A stretch of 64,000 nt of DNA from Pyropia haitanensis (taxonomy: Eukaryota > Rhodophyta > Bangiophyceae > Bangiales > Bangiaceae), in the NCBI GenBank assembly GCA_008729055.1, contig SDUX01000112.1, positions 100,323-164,322 of the forward strand, read 5' to 3'. Position 1 is the stretch's first letter; each line of letters begins with the position of its first letter. Position numbers and translations under genes: made by a program. The notes under the pieces were generated by a model, which saw nothing but the letters and a program-made list of their open reading frames with translations, was not told the DNA's origin and did no database searches. Below, in pieces: positions 10,849 to 22,199 of this stretch.

Positions 10849-11784
10849 CTACTTGCCGCCCTCGTTCCCCCCGAGGCTGTCGTCGGCAAAGTGGGCGGCA
10901 AGAATGGCGTCCCGCCACGCCACCACCGCGTCGAGGCCCGCCCCAAATTCCTTGTCCGCCGCCAACGCCTTGACCGCCGCCAGCGGCGCGTCGTCGAGGA
11001 TGCGCTCGCCCAGCGGCCGCACTACCCCCGTCGCAATAACCATGGCAATATCTGCGTAGCTGAACGCGCCCCCCACCAGGTACACGCAGCCTCCCCGACC
11101 GCCGCCGCCGCCGCCGTCGCTGCCGCTGCCGCCTCCACCCGCCGCCGACACCGCCGCGGCCAGGCGGTCCAGGTGTGCCCGCGCGGTGGCGCGGTCCACC
11201 AGCGGCGGGTACTTGGCGAGCATGCGCGCGGCGGCGTGGCCCGCCACCCACCGCACCACGGGCGCGGGCAGGGTCGACCGCAACGTCCGCGGCAGCACGG
11301 CTGCCATGGCCGACGCGCCGGCGGGGCCCGACGCGGCAACGGCCATGGTGGCGGCGCGGGCGTAGGACAGCACCTCCTGGGCGGCGGTGGCCCAGGCAGC
11401 CACCTCGTCTACGCCCCCCGGGGGGACGGGCGGGAAGAGCACGGGAGGGCGGGCGGGCGGGACGCCACCCCCACCGCCCGCCCCAGCCGCCGTCGACGCT
11501 GCCGCGGCGTCCGCCACCTGCGCTTGCGCGTAGCGGGCAATCGCCTCGGCGCCGCGGACGGCGCCGCCGCCAGCGGCTCGCCGGCGGAAGAGCACCGGCA
11601 CGGAGATGGGGGGCGGCGGGAAGCGCAGCCGGGCGCGCAGGCGGAGCTCGTCCAGCCCGCCCGGCGCGTAGGGCGTAAATGTGACGGGGTGGCCGAGGGC
11701 GGCGAGCGCCCAGCGCGCGTGGAGGGAGTAGGGGGACAGCCCCAGGTGGACGAGCTCATCGTACGGGGGGGCGGGGGTGACCAT
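10849..11784 (-). CDS. Glutathione S-transferase-like protein
   Basis: This 311-residue single-exon protein has GST architecture. It starts with a thioredoxin-like N-terminal segment (LGLSPYSLHARWALAALGHP, then VTFTPYAPGG and RFPPPPISVPVLFRRR, the usual beta-alpha-beta with a cis-Pro-type IxVPVL). An all-helical C-terminal part ends with a GAFSYADIAMVIATGVVRPL stretch, the conserved GST C-terminal F/Y-x-x-A-D-I motif. The SPYS sequence sits where GSTs carry the catalytic Ser or Tyr. Gly/Ala-rich linkers (about residues 105-120 and 225-240) lengthen it relative to the usual ~220 residues. I took the ATG at 11784 because the thioredoxin fold begins about 15 residues later; a longer N-terminus in the same open frame is possible. 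The GST class and substrate cannot be assigned. Confidence 0.75.
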   Translation of the reverse strand: MVTPAPPYDELVHLGLSPYSLHARWALAALGHPVTFTPYAPGGLDELRLRARLRFPPPPISVPVLFRRRAAGGGAVRGAEAIARYAQAQVADAAAASTAAGAGGGGGVPPARPPVLFPPVPPGGVDEVAAWATAAQEVLSYARAATMAVAASGPAGASAMAAVLPRTLRSTLPAPVVRWVAGHAAARMLAKYPPLVDRATARAHLDRLAAAVSAAGGGGSGSDGGGGGGRGGCVYLVGGAFSYADIAMVIATGVVRPLGERILDDAPLAAVKALAADKEFGAGLDAVVAWRDAILAAHFADDSLGGNEGGK

Positions 11785-13841
11785 TGCCACGGCCGTGGCG
11801 TAGACGAGGGGGGAAGGGGACCGCGGCTGGCGGCGACTGGCGAGCGGGATTCGGATGGGTGGAGGGCGGGGAGAGGCCAAAGCTCGCAGCGCGGACGACG
11901 GTGTGACTTGATGGTGAGTGCCAAGGGTGGGTCGGGTCAGGTCAGGACCTTGGCTGCTTCCTTTAAGACGCGCTACAGACGACGGCAGAGGCGCACACAC
12001 ACGACGGACGCCCGCAGGCCGTTGAGCAATGGCACGTTTGTGCCAACCACGGGCATGGCACGAGCCAGGGGCGACATCAACGATGATCCAGGCCATCCTC
12101 TGACCATGGAGTGGCCGCGGTTGTCATCGATTTTGTTGACACGTGTTCCACGCTTCCCACCGTCAACTAAAAGTGGCTACGTAGACGAGTCAGGGACACG
12201 GAGAAGAGAGGCGGACTCCTACTTTTTTTCAATCACTGGTCGGGACGCGGCAACAGCCACGGACAGTGCTGTGTTATGTTTTTTGGATGCGGCGCCCGCG
12301 CGAGACACACGTCAAGGAAGCACATGGAGGTGGGGCCGCCGGCGGCGGCAGCGTCGCGCCCGTCCCCCCCCCTCCCCCCCCGCGCCCGCGGTCCTGGCGG
12401 TCGACCTTGTGCATGGCGGCGGGCACCACACGCCGCCATTCCCACGTGCGACCCGTCGCACTGCGGCCACCACCCCCCACCGCAGCCGGCGCAAGCGGAC
12501 GCGCCGCACGAGCACCGCCGGCGGGCGCACACCCGTGCGCCGCCGCCGCCGCGGCCACGTCCGCGGCGCACGCCCGCCTGCTGGCGCCGCCGCCAACGGC
12601 ACAGACGGCCGCGTCGGCGGCGGCGGCGGCGGCAGCGGCGGCCCGCGCCGCCGGCGCTTCCCGCGCACCGGTCGCCGGCACGGGCGGCCGCCCTGCAGCG
12701 CCGGCACGGCGGTGTGCCACAGCCGCGGCGGCGGTGGCAGGGCGCGCCGTAGGACCGGCGGGGACCACGCGGCAGCGGTTGACGAGCGCAGCAGACGGCG
12801 TGTCGTGGCCGTTTCTAGAGGCGCCCGTGAGTGCCGCCGCCGCCGCCACCGTCCGCGGTAGCCACCCCAGAAGGGTCCACGTCAGGGAGCTGCTGTCAAC
12901 AGCGTAGCGGCAGCCGCGTGGGCTCGCGGGTGGCCGCGGGAGAAAACGACCTAGCCATGCAGACGGCGCCGCCATAGTGGCCGACCGCATGGCGCTGTCA
13001 ACGGCGCACTTGACGTGCGCCGCCACCGCGGGCGCCCCCGGCGCCGGGCGCCGCCGCCGCCATTGCCACCGCCGCCGCCGCCGCGGCCGCCTCTGGTCGG
13101 GAGGGTGTCCCCGCCCGCCGCCGCCCCTTGCCGCGCACCGCCACACGCCAGCGCCGCGGCGGTCACCCCCGCCGCGGCCACGACCCACTACGCAGCTGCC
13201 GCCGCGTGCGCGCGGCCGCCACCCCGCCGCCGTTGCTGCAGCCGCCGCCGCCGCCACCGCCGCCGCCGCCGTCGACGCGAGCGCCCCGCTACCGCGGCGC
13301 CAGACGGCGGCCAGCGCCGGCCGCGACCGCCACCAGCGCACCGCCGCGTACACGCCCAGCCCGCGACCGGCCGCCCCCCCCGTGCGCCGGCCGGCACGCA
13401 CCCACCCCACCACGTCAGCCCGCCCGCACGTCCAGGCCAGCCCGCCACGCCCGCGGCGGTGGCGGCGGCGTCGGCCGGCATCCCCCCCCCCCTCCCGCTC
13501 CCCCCCCCGCCACCACACCGCCACCCACGGCGCACCCCGCGGCGGCCGCGCGCGCGGCGCGGCGGCGACAACCACCGCCGCCGCCACCACCCCACCACCC
13601 CACCGCACCGCTTCCCCCCGCGCGCCGCCGCCGTTGGGGTGGCGCCGCCGCCGCCGCGGCGCGGCGCGCGGCGTGGGGGTACGCCCGCTGCCGCCGCCGC
13701 CGCCGCTGGCGTCGTCGTGTTGGGGGGGGGGGTGGCTCGTGGGGCGGCGGGGGGGGGGGGGCGGGGGCGGGGGGGCTGCCGCCGCCGCGCGGTCGGCGGG
13801 GTGCCGCGGCGTCGCCGCGCGCCGCCCGCCACCGCCGCCGC

Positions 13842-13872
<31 letters not shown>

Positions 13873-14883
13873 CGCCGCCACCGCCACCGCCGCCACCGCC
13901 ACCGCCGCCGCCATTGGCGGGGGAGGCCCCCCCGGCGGCCGGCCGCCACGCGTGGCGGCGCGGCGGTGGCCACGCCCCGCAACGCCGCCGCCGCCACCAA
14001 TGCTGCGGGCGCGGGAGCGGCGCGCTCGCCACGAGCCGCCGTCGGCAGACGTGGCGGCCGCCCCGCACGGCACCACTGCACCGATCCAGAGGAAGCGAGG
14101 GGGGTGGCGGGGGGGGGGGGGGGGGGAGGCCGCGTCGCCGCGCCGGCGGCCGCGGCCGCACGCGGCGGTGCCAGTCCCGGTGGCGGCGACCCCGCCCCCC
14201 CCCGGCGGGTCTCGCGACCGCCAACGGCGCAGGCCGCGGCGGGCGCGCAACGGCACGGCCGGCGGCCGCGGGCGGCCGCGCGGCGGCGGCGGCCGCGGCG
14301 GCCGCCGGCCGGCGGGCGGCTACGGCCACGGCGGCGGTGGCCGCGCCGCGTCGGGGTGGGCGCGGCGCGCGCCCGCGGGCGTGGCGGCCGCGGCCGCCAC
14401 GGGAGCGGGGGGGGATGGGGGTGGGGGGGGGTGGGGGTGGGGGGGGTGGGGGGGGGTGGGGGGGGGGGTCCACCCGTGGGCGGCTCCCAGACGCCGCGCG
14501 CCGCCGCCGGCGCCGGCGCGTCCCGCCGCGGCGGGCGTGCCCGCGTCGGCGCGCCGCGTCGGCCGCCGCCGCCGGGCTGGGCCGCGCGTGGGGCGGCGGG
14601 CTGCGCGGCGCGGGCGGTGGGGCGGCGTCGACGCTGGCGAGGGGGCGCGGTTGGATCCGTCATTGCGCCGTGTGCCGTACGGGCACACCTACCCCCGCGT
14701 GCGCCCCGACCGGGGCGGCCCGGGGCGGCTCGCCATAGCGGCGGCGGCCCCTCATTAGCAGCAGGGCCGGGGCCGACCGCCCCTGCCCCTCCCTCCTCTC
14801 CCACGCCACGCCTCCTTGTCTCTCCCTTTCCCCCCCCCCCGCCCTCCCCCCCCCCCCCCGGCCCGTCTCTCTGCCGCACTACA
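11785..14883. other. Unresolved GC-rich region upstream of the GST-like gene
   Basis: 3.1 kb with no gene I can name. 11785-12270 is moderately GC-rich and should contain the GST-like promoter. 12300-14700 is extremely GC-rich, with G runs of 8 or more near 13721-13780, 14109-14127 and 14410-14470. All six frames are open for hundreds of codons, so openness is not evidence of coding. A minus-strand CDGSH-like motif lies at 12446-12514. Minus-strand hydrophobic Ala/Val stretches (for example about 13870-13930 and 13560-13640) could belong to a membrane protein broken by homopolymer errors, but no family motif was found. Confidence 0.4.
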
Positions 14884-16650
14884 CTAGCACCCCGTAATGG
14901 CCTGCGACGCGACCTTTTGGGACGCAAACGACCCGCCGCTGGCGCGGTAGTCGACCGTGCACGAGAAGGGCGCGTCGGGGCGCGCCAGCGCCGCGCACAC
15001 CCGCGCGTCCACCGTAATGGTCTGCGTCAGCGTGACGGTCGTGCCGGGCGAGACGGTCCGCGGGAGGGGCGGGTCAAACGAGACGGAAAACACGCCGTCG
15101 CAGCCGCTGGTGACCGCCGACAGCTGCACGTCGAGCGCGTCGACCGCCGCGAGCGTTTCAATGATGAGGGTGGACGAGCCCGCCGACAGCCGCGCCGTCG
15201 TGCCGCCCGTGGCGGTCGTAATGTACGTGGCCTGGCCCGGCCGGGTGCCGTCTGGGTCGCCCGCCGCGGGCCCCACGCCCGGGGCGCACGTACCGTAGGG
15301 GGTGGTCCTGCCGTCGAGGCCGGTCGTGGCGGTGTTGCCGCCCACGTTGACGCCCAGGACGGTGATAAAGGCGGCGCGGAGCTCCCGCGCGACCCGCTCC
15401 CGCGTCAGCCGCGTGCGGCCGCCGTCCACACACGACGGCTCGTGGCCGTCCTCGTCGCCAAACCAGACCACCACCCGGCGTGCGCCGTCGCGCCACCCCA
15501 CCGCCGCGGCGGGGAGGGTGGCCAGACGGTGGAGGGCGAGGAGGTTGGCCTCGGGAGAGTCCCCCCCGCCGTTGGCCTCAAAGCCCGCCACCGCCGCCCG
15601 CACCGCGGCCAGGTCGCCCGTGATGGGCTGGTCGAGGATCCACCCCTGGTTGGGGTCGTCCTCATCCCGGTAGCTGCCCACCCCAAAGTGCACCGACCCA
15701 GACACGGCGGAGCGGGCGGCCACAATCTTTGGCAGCTCCGACTTGACCGCGTTGATGAGCGAGAACATGGAGCCCGTCACGTCCGACAAGAGGAAGAGGT
15801 CCTCAAAGGGGGTGCCCGAGCCCACCGGGAAGGAGCGGGTGCTGTTGCGCACCGCGTCGCGGGGGAGGACGCCCAGCGAGATGGGTGCCAGCACGATCGG
15901 CTCGCGGGTGGCGGCGCTGGGCCCCGCCGGCCGGGCGGGGCCGCCCGTCGCGCCGCCAGCGGCGGCGCAGTAGCCAACGTCCACCAACGCGCACGAGCCG
16001 CTGCACGTGATGGTGATGGCGGCGTCGGTGGGGACGGCGCCGACGGACACGCGCAGCAGGTTGAGGTCATCGCCCGGCCCGCGCACGCGGTAGGCGTCCA
16101 CGCCGCTCCCCACGTTCACGGTCACCGTCTCGCCCTCGTCCACGTCCAGCAGCCGCACGTAGTTGACCTTGACGGGCGCGTCCCACGTCAGCGAAAACGT
16201 CGCGCCCAGGCCGTCATCGTCGGGCGTACACGCCGCCACACACGCGGCGGCCGTGTAGCCCGCCGCGGCGGGGTCACACGCGGCGGCGCACGCGGCGCGC
16301 CACGCGTCGATGCCCGTCTCCACCGCGACGGCGACCATGCCCAGCGGGGTGCACCGTGGCCGCCGGGCGGGGGTGCACCGGTCGGCGAGGTCCGGGTCCG
16401 CCGCGCCGGGCCGCGCCGTGTCAAACGCGGCCGACACGTCGCTGCGGCGGTCGCGCGGCTTGGTCGTCTTCATCCGCCAGGCGGGCACCCCCGGGCCGCC
16501 GCTGCCAGACGTGAGCGGCGACCCGAGGCGGGCGCCCGCAAAGTTGACCGTCGAGCACCGGGGGGCCGACGCCGCGGACGCGGCGGCGGGCAGGAGCGCC
16601 ACCGCACAGGCGGTGAGGGCGCCGGCGGTGGCGGCGACAAAGGGCCCCAT
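14884..16650 (-). CDS. Secreted von Willebrand factor A domain protein
   Basis: This single-exon, 588-residue protein starts at the ATG at 16650. It has a clear signal peptide (residues 1-27, hydrophobic Ala/Leu core ending AAASA). A Cys-rich and beta-rich N-terminal part (about 30-275) contains YVRLLDVDEGETVTVNVGSG. The VWA domain (about 283-465) opens with LFLLSDVTGSMFSLI, a DxTxS form of the metal-binding MIDAS motif. It continues with HFGVGSYRDEDDPNQGW and the typical GGGDSPEANLLALHRLA turn, then RRVVVWFGDEDGHEP. The C-terminal part (about 485-588) looks like a beta-sandwich (TVTLTQTITVDARVC) and ends at 14884 with TGC. VWA domains bind ligands through a divalent cation. With a secretion signal and paired Cys, an extracellular matrix or cell-surface role is likely; no enzymatic domain is visible. 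Confidence 0.88.
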   Translation of the reverse strand: MGPFVAATAGALTACAVALLPAAASAASAPRCSTVNFAGARLGSPLTSGSGGPGVPAWRMKTTKPRDRRSDVSAAFDTARPGAADPDLADRCTPARRPRCTPLGMVAVAVETGIDAWRAACAAACDPAAAGYTAAACVAACTPDDDGLGATFSLTWDAPVKVNYVRLLDVDEGETVTVNVGSGVDAYRVRGPGDDLNLLRVSVGAVPTDAAITITCSGSCALVDVGYCAAAGGATGGPARPAGPSAATREPIVLAPISLGVLPRDAVRNSTRSFPVGSGTPFEDLFLLSDVTGSMFSLINAVKSELPKIVAARSAVSGSVHFGVGSYRDEDDPNQGWILDQPITGDLAAVRAAVAGFEANGGGDSPEANLLALHRLATLPAAAVGWRDGARRVVVWFGDEDGHEPSCVDGGRTRLTRERVARELRAAFITVLGVNVGGNTATTGLDGRTTPYGTCAPGVGPAAGDPDGTRPGQATYITTATGGTTARLSAGSSTLIIETLAAVDALDVQLSAVTSGCDGVFSVSFDPPLPRTVSPGTTVTLTQTITVDARVCAALARPDAPFSCTVDYRASGGSFASQKVASQAITGC

Positions 16651-18451
16651 GGTGCGGTGCTAGCACGAAGGCGGGGGGGGCTCGACGCGCGCACCCGGGG
16701 GGGGGAGAGGGGCGCACCGGTGTCAAAGCGTACCGCAGCGGAGGGCGGAAGCGGCGGTCAAGGCCGCGAGCCTGCTGTGACGGACGGCTGTGTGGGTGAG
16801 GGACGAGCGGCGCCGTGCCCCCCCCCCCCGACGCCCGCCGTCGCCCCCTTGTACTCCCCCCGTGCTTGGACGGCCGGCCGCGCCAGCCGCCCTGCATCCT
16901 CCCCCCGCTTTGCAGCCCTCCCCCGCCTCACTCCCCGCCCGCCAGCCGCCCCCGCCCCGCCGCGTTCGCCCCCCACCCCTCCCCGCCCTACCCCGTACAA
17001 CCCGGGGAGTGCGAGGAGACTCGAAACAAGAGAGAGCGGCCGCCACTGCCCCCCCCTCACTCCCCTCCCCCCCTTCCCGACCACGTGCGGGCGGCCACCT
17101 CGTCATCTCCGCCTTTGTCTCGCAAGGAGGAGCGTCGGGGGTTTGGGGCCGAGATCCCCTTCCTCCCCCCCCCCCCCCCCACCCCCCCCCCACTGGCGAG
17201 CCTCTTCCTCGAACCGCAGCGGCGGCCGCGGGTGGGGCCGTCAGTGTCAGGGCACGTGCCCGACGGGGGGGGGAAGCCACGCAGCGGCAGCGGCGCGGGG
17301 AGGGGGGGGCGTTGGCGTACGGACCGCTGGTGTCAGGACGCCACCGGCGCGGAGCAGGGGTGGCGGGGGGGAAGGCGGGGGGGGGGGGCAGGGACGGGTC
17401 AGGGGAGGGGGTACAGACGGAGGCGCGCGCGGCAAGTCGAGGTCGGCGGCGCCGAGGAAAGTGGCGACCGGCGCGGCCGGGCGTGAGGCAGGGGCGGGGC
17501 GGGCGGGACCGCGGCGGCCGCGGGACAGTACCGCCGACGCAGTGCGCGGCTCGTTGCTGGTTCTACGGCAAGCGCACGCTGGGTACGCCGAGCAATATCT
17601 CCCCAGAGCTGTAGAGCCGTAGCCCTGGGTAGAGCCCCTTCCCCCTCAAGGAGTACCGTAGAGCCCGCTTTGGCAACGAAAACGAGATACCGCAGGGTAC
17701 TTGTGGCAACGGTTGAGTCCACGGTCTCGGCGGGCGTCGTGGTAGCTGAATCCACAAGGGATGCCGCCACAGACGTGGCAAAACTGCAAACGCCACTACG
17801 GCACACGGACGGAGTCTGTGGCCGCCCAGAAGACTTTTTCAAAGGTCCACGCTGTGCCCGCGAGCAGCAGACTGGCTTTTTTTTTTTTGCCGTGCCACAA
17901 AGGGCCGCCACGAACTGCGCGGCTGGCGGCACAGCCGACGGCCAGGCGCGCACGACGGAGCGGCCGGGGGGGAGGACCAGCCGCACGGCAATGGCTTGTG
18001 GTGACCCAGCCCGCAGGCGAGGCACCCCTCCCGGCGGGCGTGGCGGCTGCAACGGCGGCGGCAGCTGCGGCGGCGGCCGCGGCGGCGGCGGCGGCAGGCG
18101 CCATCGGCGACGCGCCCGTCGCGGATAGTGCCCATCAGCCTGCCGTTGCGGGCACGTCTGTGGACGCGGTGGACGTGCGCACGGGGCCAAAGTGCAAGGA
18201 AGGCGTAGGTCGGTTGGGTTGGGTGCTGTACACAGGGTGGGTACGTTCCGGGTGCGGGGGAACCCAAGCAGGGACGGAGCAGTCTCATTACGGGATAGTT
18301 CCTTGACACGCCGCAAGAACAGCGCAACATCGTGGCAAGATTGAACGGCAAGCCCACGTACGACGCAGACGAGCACACCCAACAGAACAGACCCCTCCAT
18401 CCCCCCCTCGTACGAGCGCCCCCGACTGGGGGCGTGGCACCATCACGCTTC
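16651..18451. other. Intergenic region, no supported gene
   Basis: This is the VWA 5' flank and VOC 3' flank. 16800-17200 is C/T-rich on the plus strand and contains a C run at 17167-17190. 17540-17900 is less GC-rich, with the word GTAGAGCC repeated near 17611-17665 and ten T at 17878-17887. A minus-strand frame across 17399-18400 contains ordinary-looking sequence (SFATSVAASLVDSATTTP; LLEGEGALPRATALQLWGD) that I could not match to a family. Confidence 0.45.
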
Positions 18452-19081
18452 TCACTTGGTCTTGGCATCCGTGGCGCCTTGCCCTTCCGAGGGACACGGC
18501 TCGCCGGTGGCGCGCCCGATCGTAATCGTGTAGCCATTGACCGGGTCCGCAATGGTGACCTCACGCATGCCATACCACTGCGTGTGTGGCTGCGCCAGCA
18601 CCTCTACGTGCGGCGGTAGGGCGGCCGCCACCGCGTCCGGGTCGGGGCCCTGGAGGTACAGGGCCACACTCTTGCCCAGCGGCCCGGCGCCCGCGGCACG
18701 GCCGACGGGGTTCTCGGTGTTTCGGGTTTCCAGCATGAGCTCCGACGCCGTCCCCGACTCCCCCGTGCCCGACAGCGAGGCGAACACGATGGACGGCCAC
18801 GCCGACGCGTCCGTCTCCGTCATCTTGCGGGCAGAGTCGACCCCAAACATGATCTTGTAGCCGAGGACGTCGACGTAAAAGGACAGCGACCCGGGCATGT
18901 CGTCGACGACGAGGCAGGCACTGGTCTCGGTGATGGACCCGCGCACGGCAGCGGCCGCCTTGGTGGTGGCCTCACCCTCGGCAGCGGCCTTGACAGGGTT
19001 CTTGACGGGGGCATCCACTTGATCGTGCTTGGTCGCGCTGAGAGGGGCCTCGACGGGCGCACCTCCTTCAACGTGCTCCAT
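18452..19081 (-). CDS. Glyoxalase/bleomycin-resistance (VOC) fold protein
   Basis: This 209-residue single-exon protein starts with MEHVEGGAPVEAPLSATKHD at 19081. Residues ~1-65 are an Ala/Lys/Glu-rich, probably flexible leader. The VOC module follows: SACLVVDDMPGSLSFYVDVL gives the first beta-alpha unit, GYKIMFGVDS the next strand, and SELMLETRNT, SVALYLQGPDPDAV and WYGMREVTIADPVNGYTITI the rest. The final W-G-x-R-E-x-x-x-x-D-P-x-G-x-x block is the classic end of a VOC domain. VOC proteins bind a metal and include glyoxalase I, dioxygenases and resistance proteins; the exact reaction cannot be read here. The module appears once, so a homodimer would be needed for a complete site. I chose the ATG at 19081 because the open frame upstream looks non-coding and a TATA-like element lies about 190 bp upstream. 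Confidence 0.85.
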   Translation of the reverse strand: MEHVEGGAPVEAPLSATKHDQVDAPVKNPVKAAAEGEATTKAAAAVRGSITETSACLVVDDMPGSLSFYVDVLGYKIMFGVDSARKMTETDASAWPSIVFASLSGTGESGTASELMLETRNTENPVGRAAGAGPLGKSVALYLQGPDPDAVAAALPPHVEVLAQPHTQWYGMREVTIADPVNGYTITIGRATGEPCPSEGQGATDAKTK

Positions 19082-20051
19082 CGCGGCGAGAGTGACGGCG
19101 TGTGGGGGGTTAGCGCGAGGTGACAGTCCCCTCGAGCACGTTGACGGGACCGTGAAAGTGGGTCCGCCCACGGTTGAGGAGTGGGGGGCGTGGTGCTTGT
19201 CGGCTGTGGGTACGGTGACGAGGGGGTGAGCGTGGGAGGCTTGTCTCGTTGCGACCATCCGCTCCCTATTTATGCGTACGCCAGGGGCGACGGCGGGCGA
19301 CCTCCACCCGGCCCCCGCGGTGGTGCGCGTCGTCATGGCGCCCCCCCACCCACGCGTAGCTGCACGCCTGCAGGCGTCTGCCGGCCAGTGTCACCTGCGG
19401 CGTGGTGGCCGTCACAGCCCGCACGGCGGTGCATCCAGCAGGCCGGCACACGCGTTTGGACTCTAGCCCACTGGCGTGCGCCCAGCGCTCCCAGCAAGTG
19501 CTCACGCATCCTTGTGTCGCGGGACGACGGGGCGCACTGCGTTTCGGGCGCCTCCACCCGCTGTGGACGACACCTCAGGCCGGGGTTGTCTCTTTGGCAA
19601 ACAGTATCTACGAGAGCTCTGGAGGCGCGGGTACAAAAGTGATCCAATCCGAATCCGTGGGCAGGGCCCGGCGCTAAATTGTCAGCCAGTTTTCGCGTCG
19701 ACGAAGTGGGGGCCCCGCACCAATGATCTGAGGGGCTGGGTCAGAGGCAAGTCGCTTACCGCGAGCGGTGCTGGACCAAGACCACGGATCACCGCAGGAG
19801 AGAGCTGGCGCTCCCGCCCCCGATGATCGCGCGGGGCAGCTCGGCTCGCGGCGCACCCGTCTTTTGTCGCTTGGCCGGTACGAGCGTGTGGGGGGGCTGC
19901 GGGCGACGGTGGGCAGACGGTTGAAGCAGCACCAGCCGTCTGCCGCGGGCGTCCCCCGCGGCGGGGCGCGACGGGGGTGGCAGCTTAAGCTGGGCGGCGG
20001 CCGCCGCGGCGGCCGTCGTGCACGAGCCGCGCGCTGCCGCGACCGTGGCCT

Positions 20052-20089
<38 letters not shown>

Positions 20090-22199
20090 AGCAGCGGCGG
20101 CGAGGCGAGGGGGCTGCGCCGCCGCCACCGATGGCCAACGGGCTCCCCGTGACTGTGGCCGCGGATGGGGCGGGCGAGTCCCGACGGCGGCCGCCCGCGC
20201 CGGCTGTACCGCTCGGCGTGGCTGCCGGGGGGGGAGGCCGAGGCGCGCACGTCGCGCGGGTGGGTGACCGCCGCCGCTGACACCCGCACCGTCGCGGAGC
20301 TGGCACGTGCGTTTTCTTTCCCTCTTGCCCCGAGCGGTGGCGCGCTCGCGCGTCCTCAAGGGGCGCGGACGAAGGACGTCCGTCTTTGGGACGCGGCGCC
20401 GCGCGTGCGCCGCGTGGCCGGCCTGGCGCTGACGGGGGACGGCATGGGGAGACCGCCCGCTGGTCGGTGCTTGGTCTACGCGTCCTTTTGCCCATTTACC
20501 GCCTTGGCCAACGCTTGCGAGTGCGGCTGGCGTAGCATGCGCAGAGGCGCACCGTCGCACAGCAGCTGGAGACTCACCAAACGAGTGCACCGCGCGGAGC
20601 TGCTTCAGCGTCGCCACCATCTGTGTCGCCGTGGCCGCCCTGCCGCTGTAGCGGCGCCGGGACGGTACAGGACGATCCGCCGCGGGCGGCTGGGCAGCCC
20701 CGTGGTGCGGCGGCGGATCATATGCAAGGGCTTGCACATTGTGGCACGAGGGTTTGGTAGCTCCCCTCCTCCCTGCACCTGTAGAGCTCTTCCTCCCTTC
20801 CTCTCTCCCCCCCACCCCCCCCCGCTTTCCCCGCCCGCCTCCCCTTTCCCTCTCTCCCTCGCCCCTCTGGCTCCCACTCCGCCCTGCGCATTGGGACAAC
20901 AAGGCTGATCTGCCCAAGACCGTAGGTCCCGGATCTTGGGACCCACTGCGCTGCTGCCGTCGTCGTGCGCCCGCAAGGCGTACACCCACTGGGCGCGCCA
21001 CGCGCCAGCGCGACGTCGGTGTCCCGCGCGGCAACGCGATTGCAGCAAAATTCGCTGCGCTGCAAGGCCACCGGTGGCGAGCCGTTGGTGGCAGCCCCGC
21101 ACGGCCCGCCGCGTGTCCGTGGCACGAAGCAGGGCACGTCCGGACATACGCGCGCCCCTGCCGCGGGCGGCGCAATCGACAGCTAGACAGCCAGCCGAGC
21201 AGATGAATCACCCGGTCGCCCCCGTACTTGATCCGGTTCAAATTGGAGCGGCCACGTGGGCCTGCCGACCATGTGGAAGGACCACGGACGACGCGTGGCA
21301 GCCACGGACACGCAAGGGCGTGGATGCACGTGGGCAGGCGGAGGTCGACGCTGATGGCTGCTGGACCTGGCAAACCCGCCACTGCCGACGTAGCCTCCGA
21401 CGCCGATGGCGCGACCCGCACTGACCGCGCACCGAGCGCCAGCTGTGAGACGCGCAAGGCGCGCATCTCGCAGACGCGTTCAACTGGGAAGGTGTATTAG
21501 CCGAGGACGACCAGCCGCCTCGTGGAATGTGGCACTCACGGGAACACGGCTCCTCGGCGGTGGTGGGGCGGTGTGTTTCCTCGCCGCCTTTCCTTCTCTT
21601 TATGCCAGCACATGGTACCGCCGTGTGATCGTGGCGGGGCCCGCTCTAGAGGGTCGAGTGTGCTCTGGTGCGGCTGGTGGGGGTAGTAGAGGCCCTGACC
21701 ACGCGCGTCTGGCGGCCGCCCCCTGCTGACAGAGAGCCCCTGCACTTTGAGCTCGCCGTCGGTTGTGCGCCGGCGGCTTGTGGCTGCCGTCCCGCCGTGT
21801 CACGACTTGTGGCCGAACGCGTGTTGAGGCCCTCTTTTTGTTAGAGGACGCCCGGTGTGGCGCCTACGTTGCAAGCTTGCCGCGGGGCCTCCCGACGGGG
21901 CGTGGCGGTTGCCGCCTTCTTTTTGTTTGGTCGTGGCGGCGCTCTGTGTTTTCCTCTGGTGCGCCCCGCCGTGCGTGGCCTGTTGGTAGAGCCGACTTGT
22001 CGCCGCACCGCGCCCCTGCCCTTTCATTTTTTCTGATCTTTCTGTGGCGCCGCCGAGTGTGCGCTTGGTGCACGCCGTGGCGCTTTCCTCGTGCACTGTC
22101 TGCGGTGGGGTGCGTCGACGTGCTCGATCTGACGCTCATACGCCACCCAGCACTCGTTGCACGCCCGCGCCGCCTTGCGTGGTGCGGTTGCCTGTCCTG
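19082..22199. other. Unresolved region between VOC (-) and Tpt1 (+) genes
   Basis: 3.1 kb between divergent genes. Composition is mixed: 19500-19860 and 20480-22200 are less GC-rich, while 19980-20110 carries a (GGC)n tract at about 20056-20087. Several 100-250 codon frames exist on both strands. One minus-strand frame (about 20605-20520) reads MVATLKQLRAVHSFGESPAA, but I could not connect any frame to a known family. The T-rich stretch at 21830-22050 is probably leader or promoter of the downstream Tpt1 gene. Confidence 0.45.
19267..19273 (-). promoter_or_regulatory. TATA-like element upstream of the VOC gene
   Basis: The minus strand reads CATAAATAGGG here, an isolated AT word in GC-rich DNA about 190 bp upstream of the ATG at 19081. 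It is a candidate core promoter based on sequence and position only. Confidence 0.4.

Noticed and set aside
13015..17622. Plus-strand open frame of ~1,535 codons
   Set aside because: It is antisense to the well-supported VWA gene and is Arg/Pro/Ala-rich throughout, as expected of stop-poor GC-rich DNA.
17540..17670. Possible tRNA or small structured RNA (repeated GTAGAGCC words, balanced composition)
   Set aside because: No T-loop GTTCRANNC with paired arms and no acceptor stem could be found.
17670..18128. Plus-strand frame of 152 codons with a Val/Thr-rich start
   Set aside because: It lacks an ATG at its start, turns into Gly/Arg-rich sequence, and has no recognisable motif.
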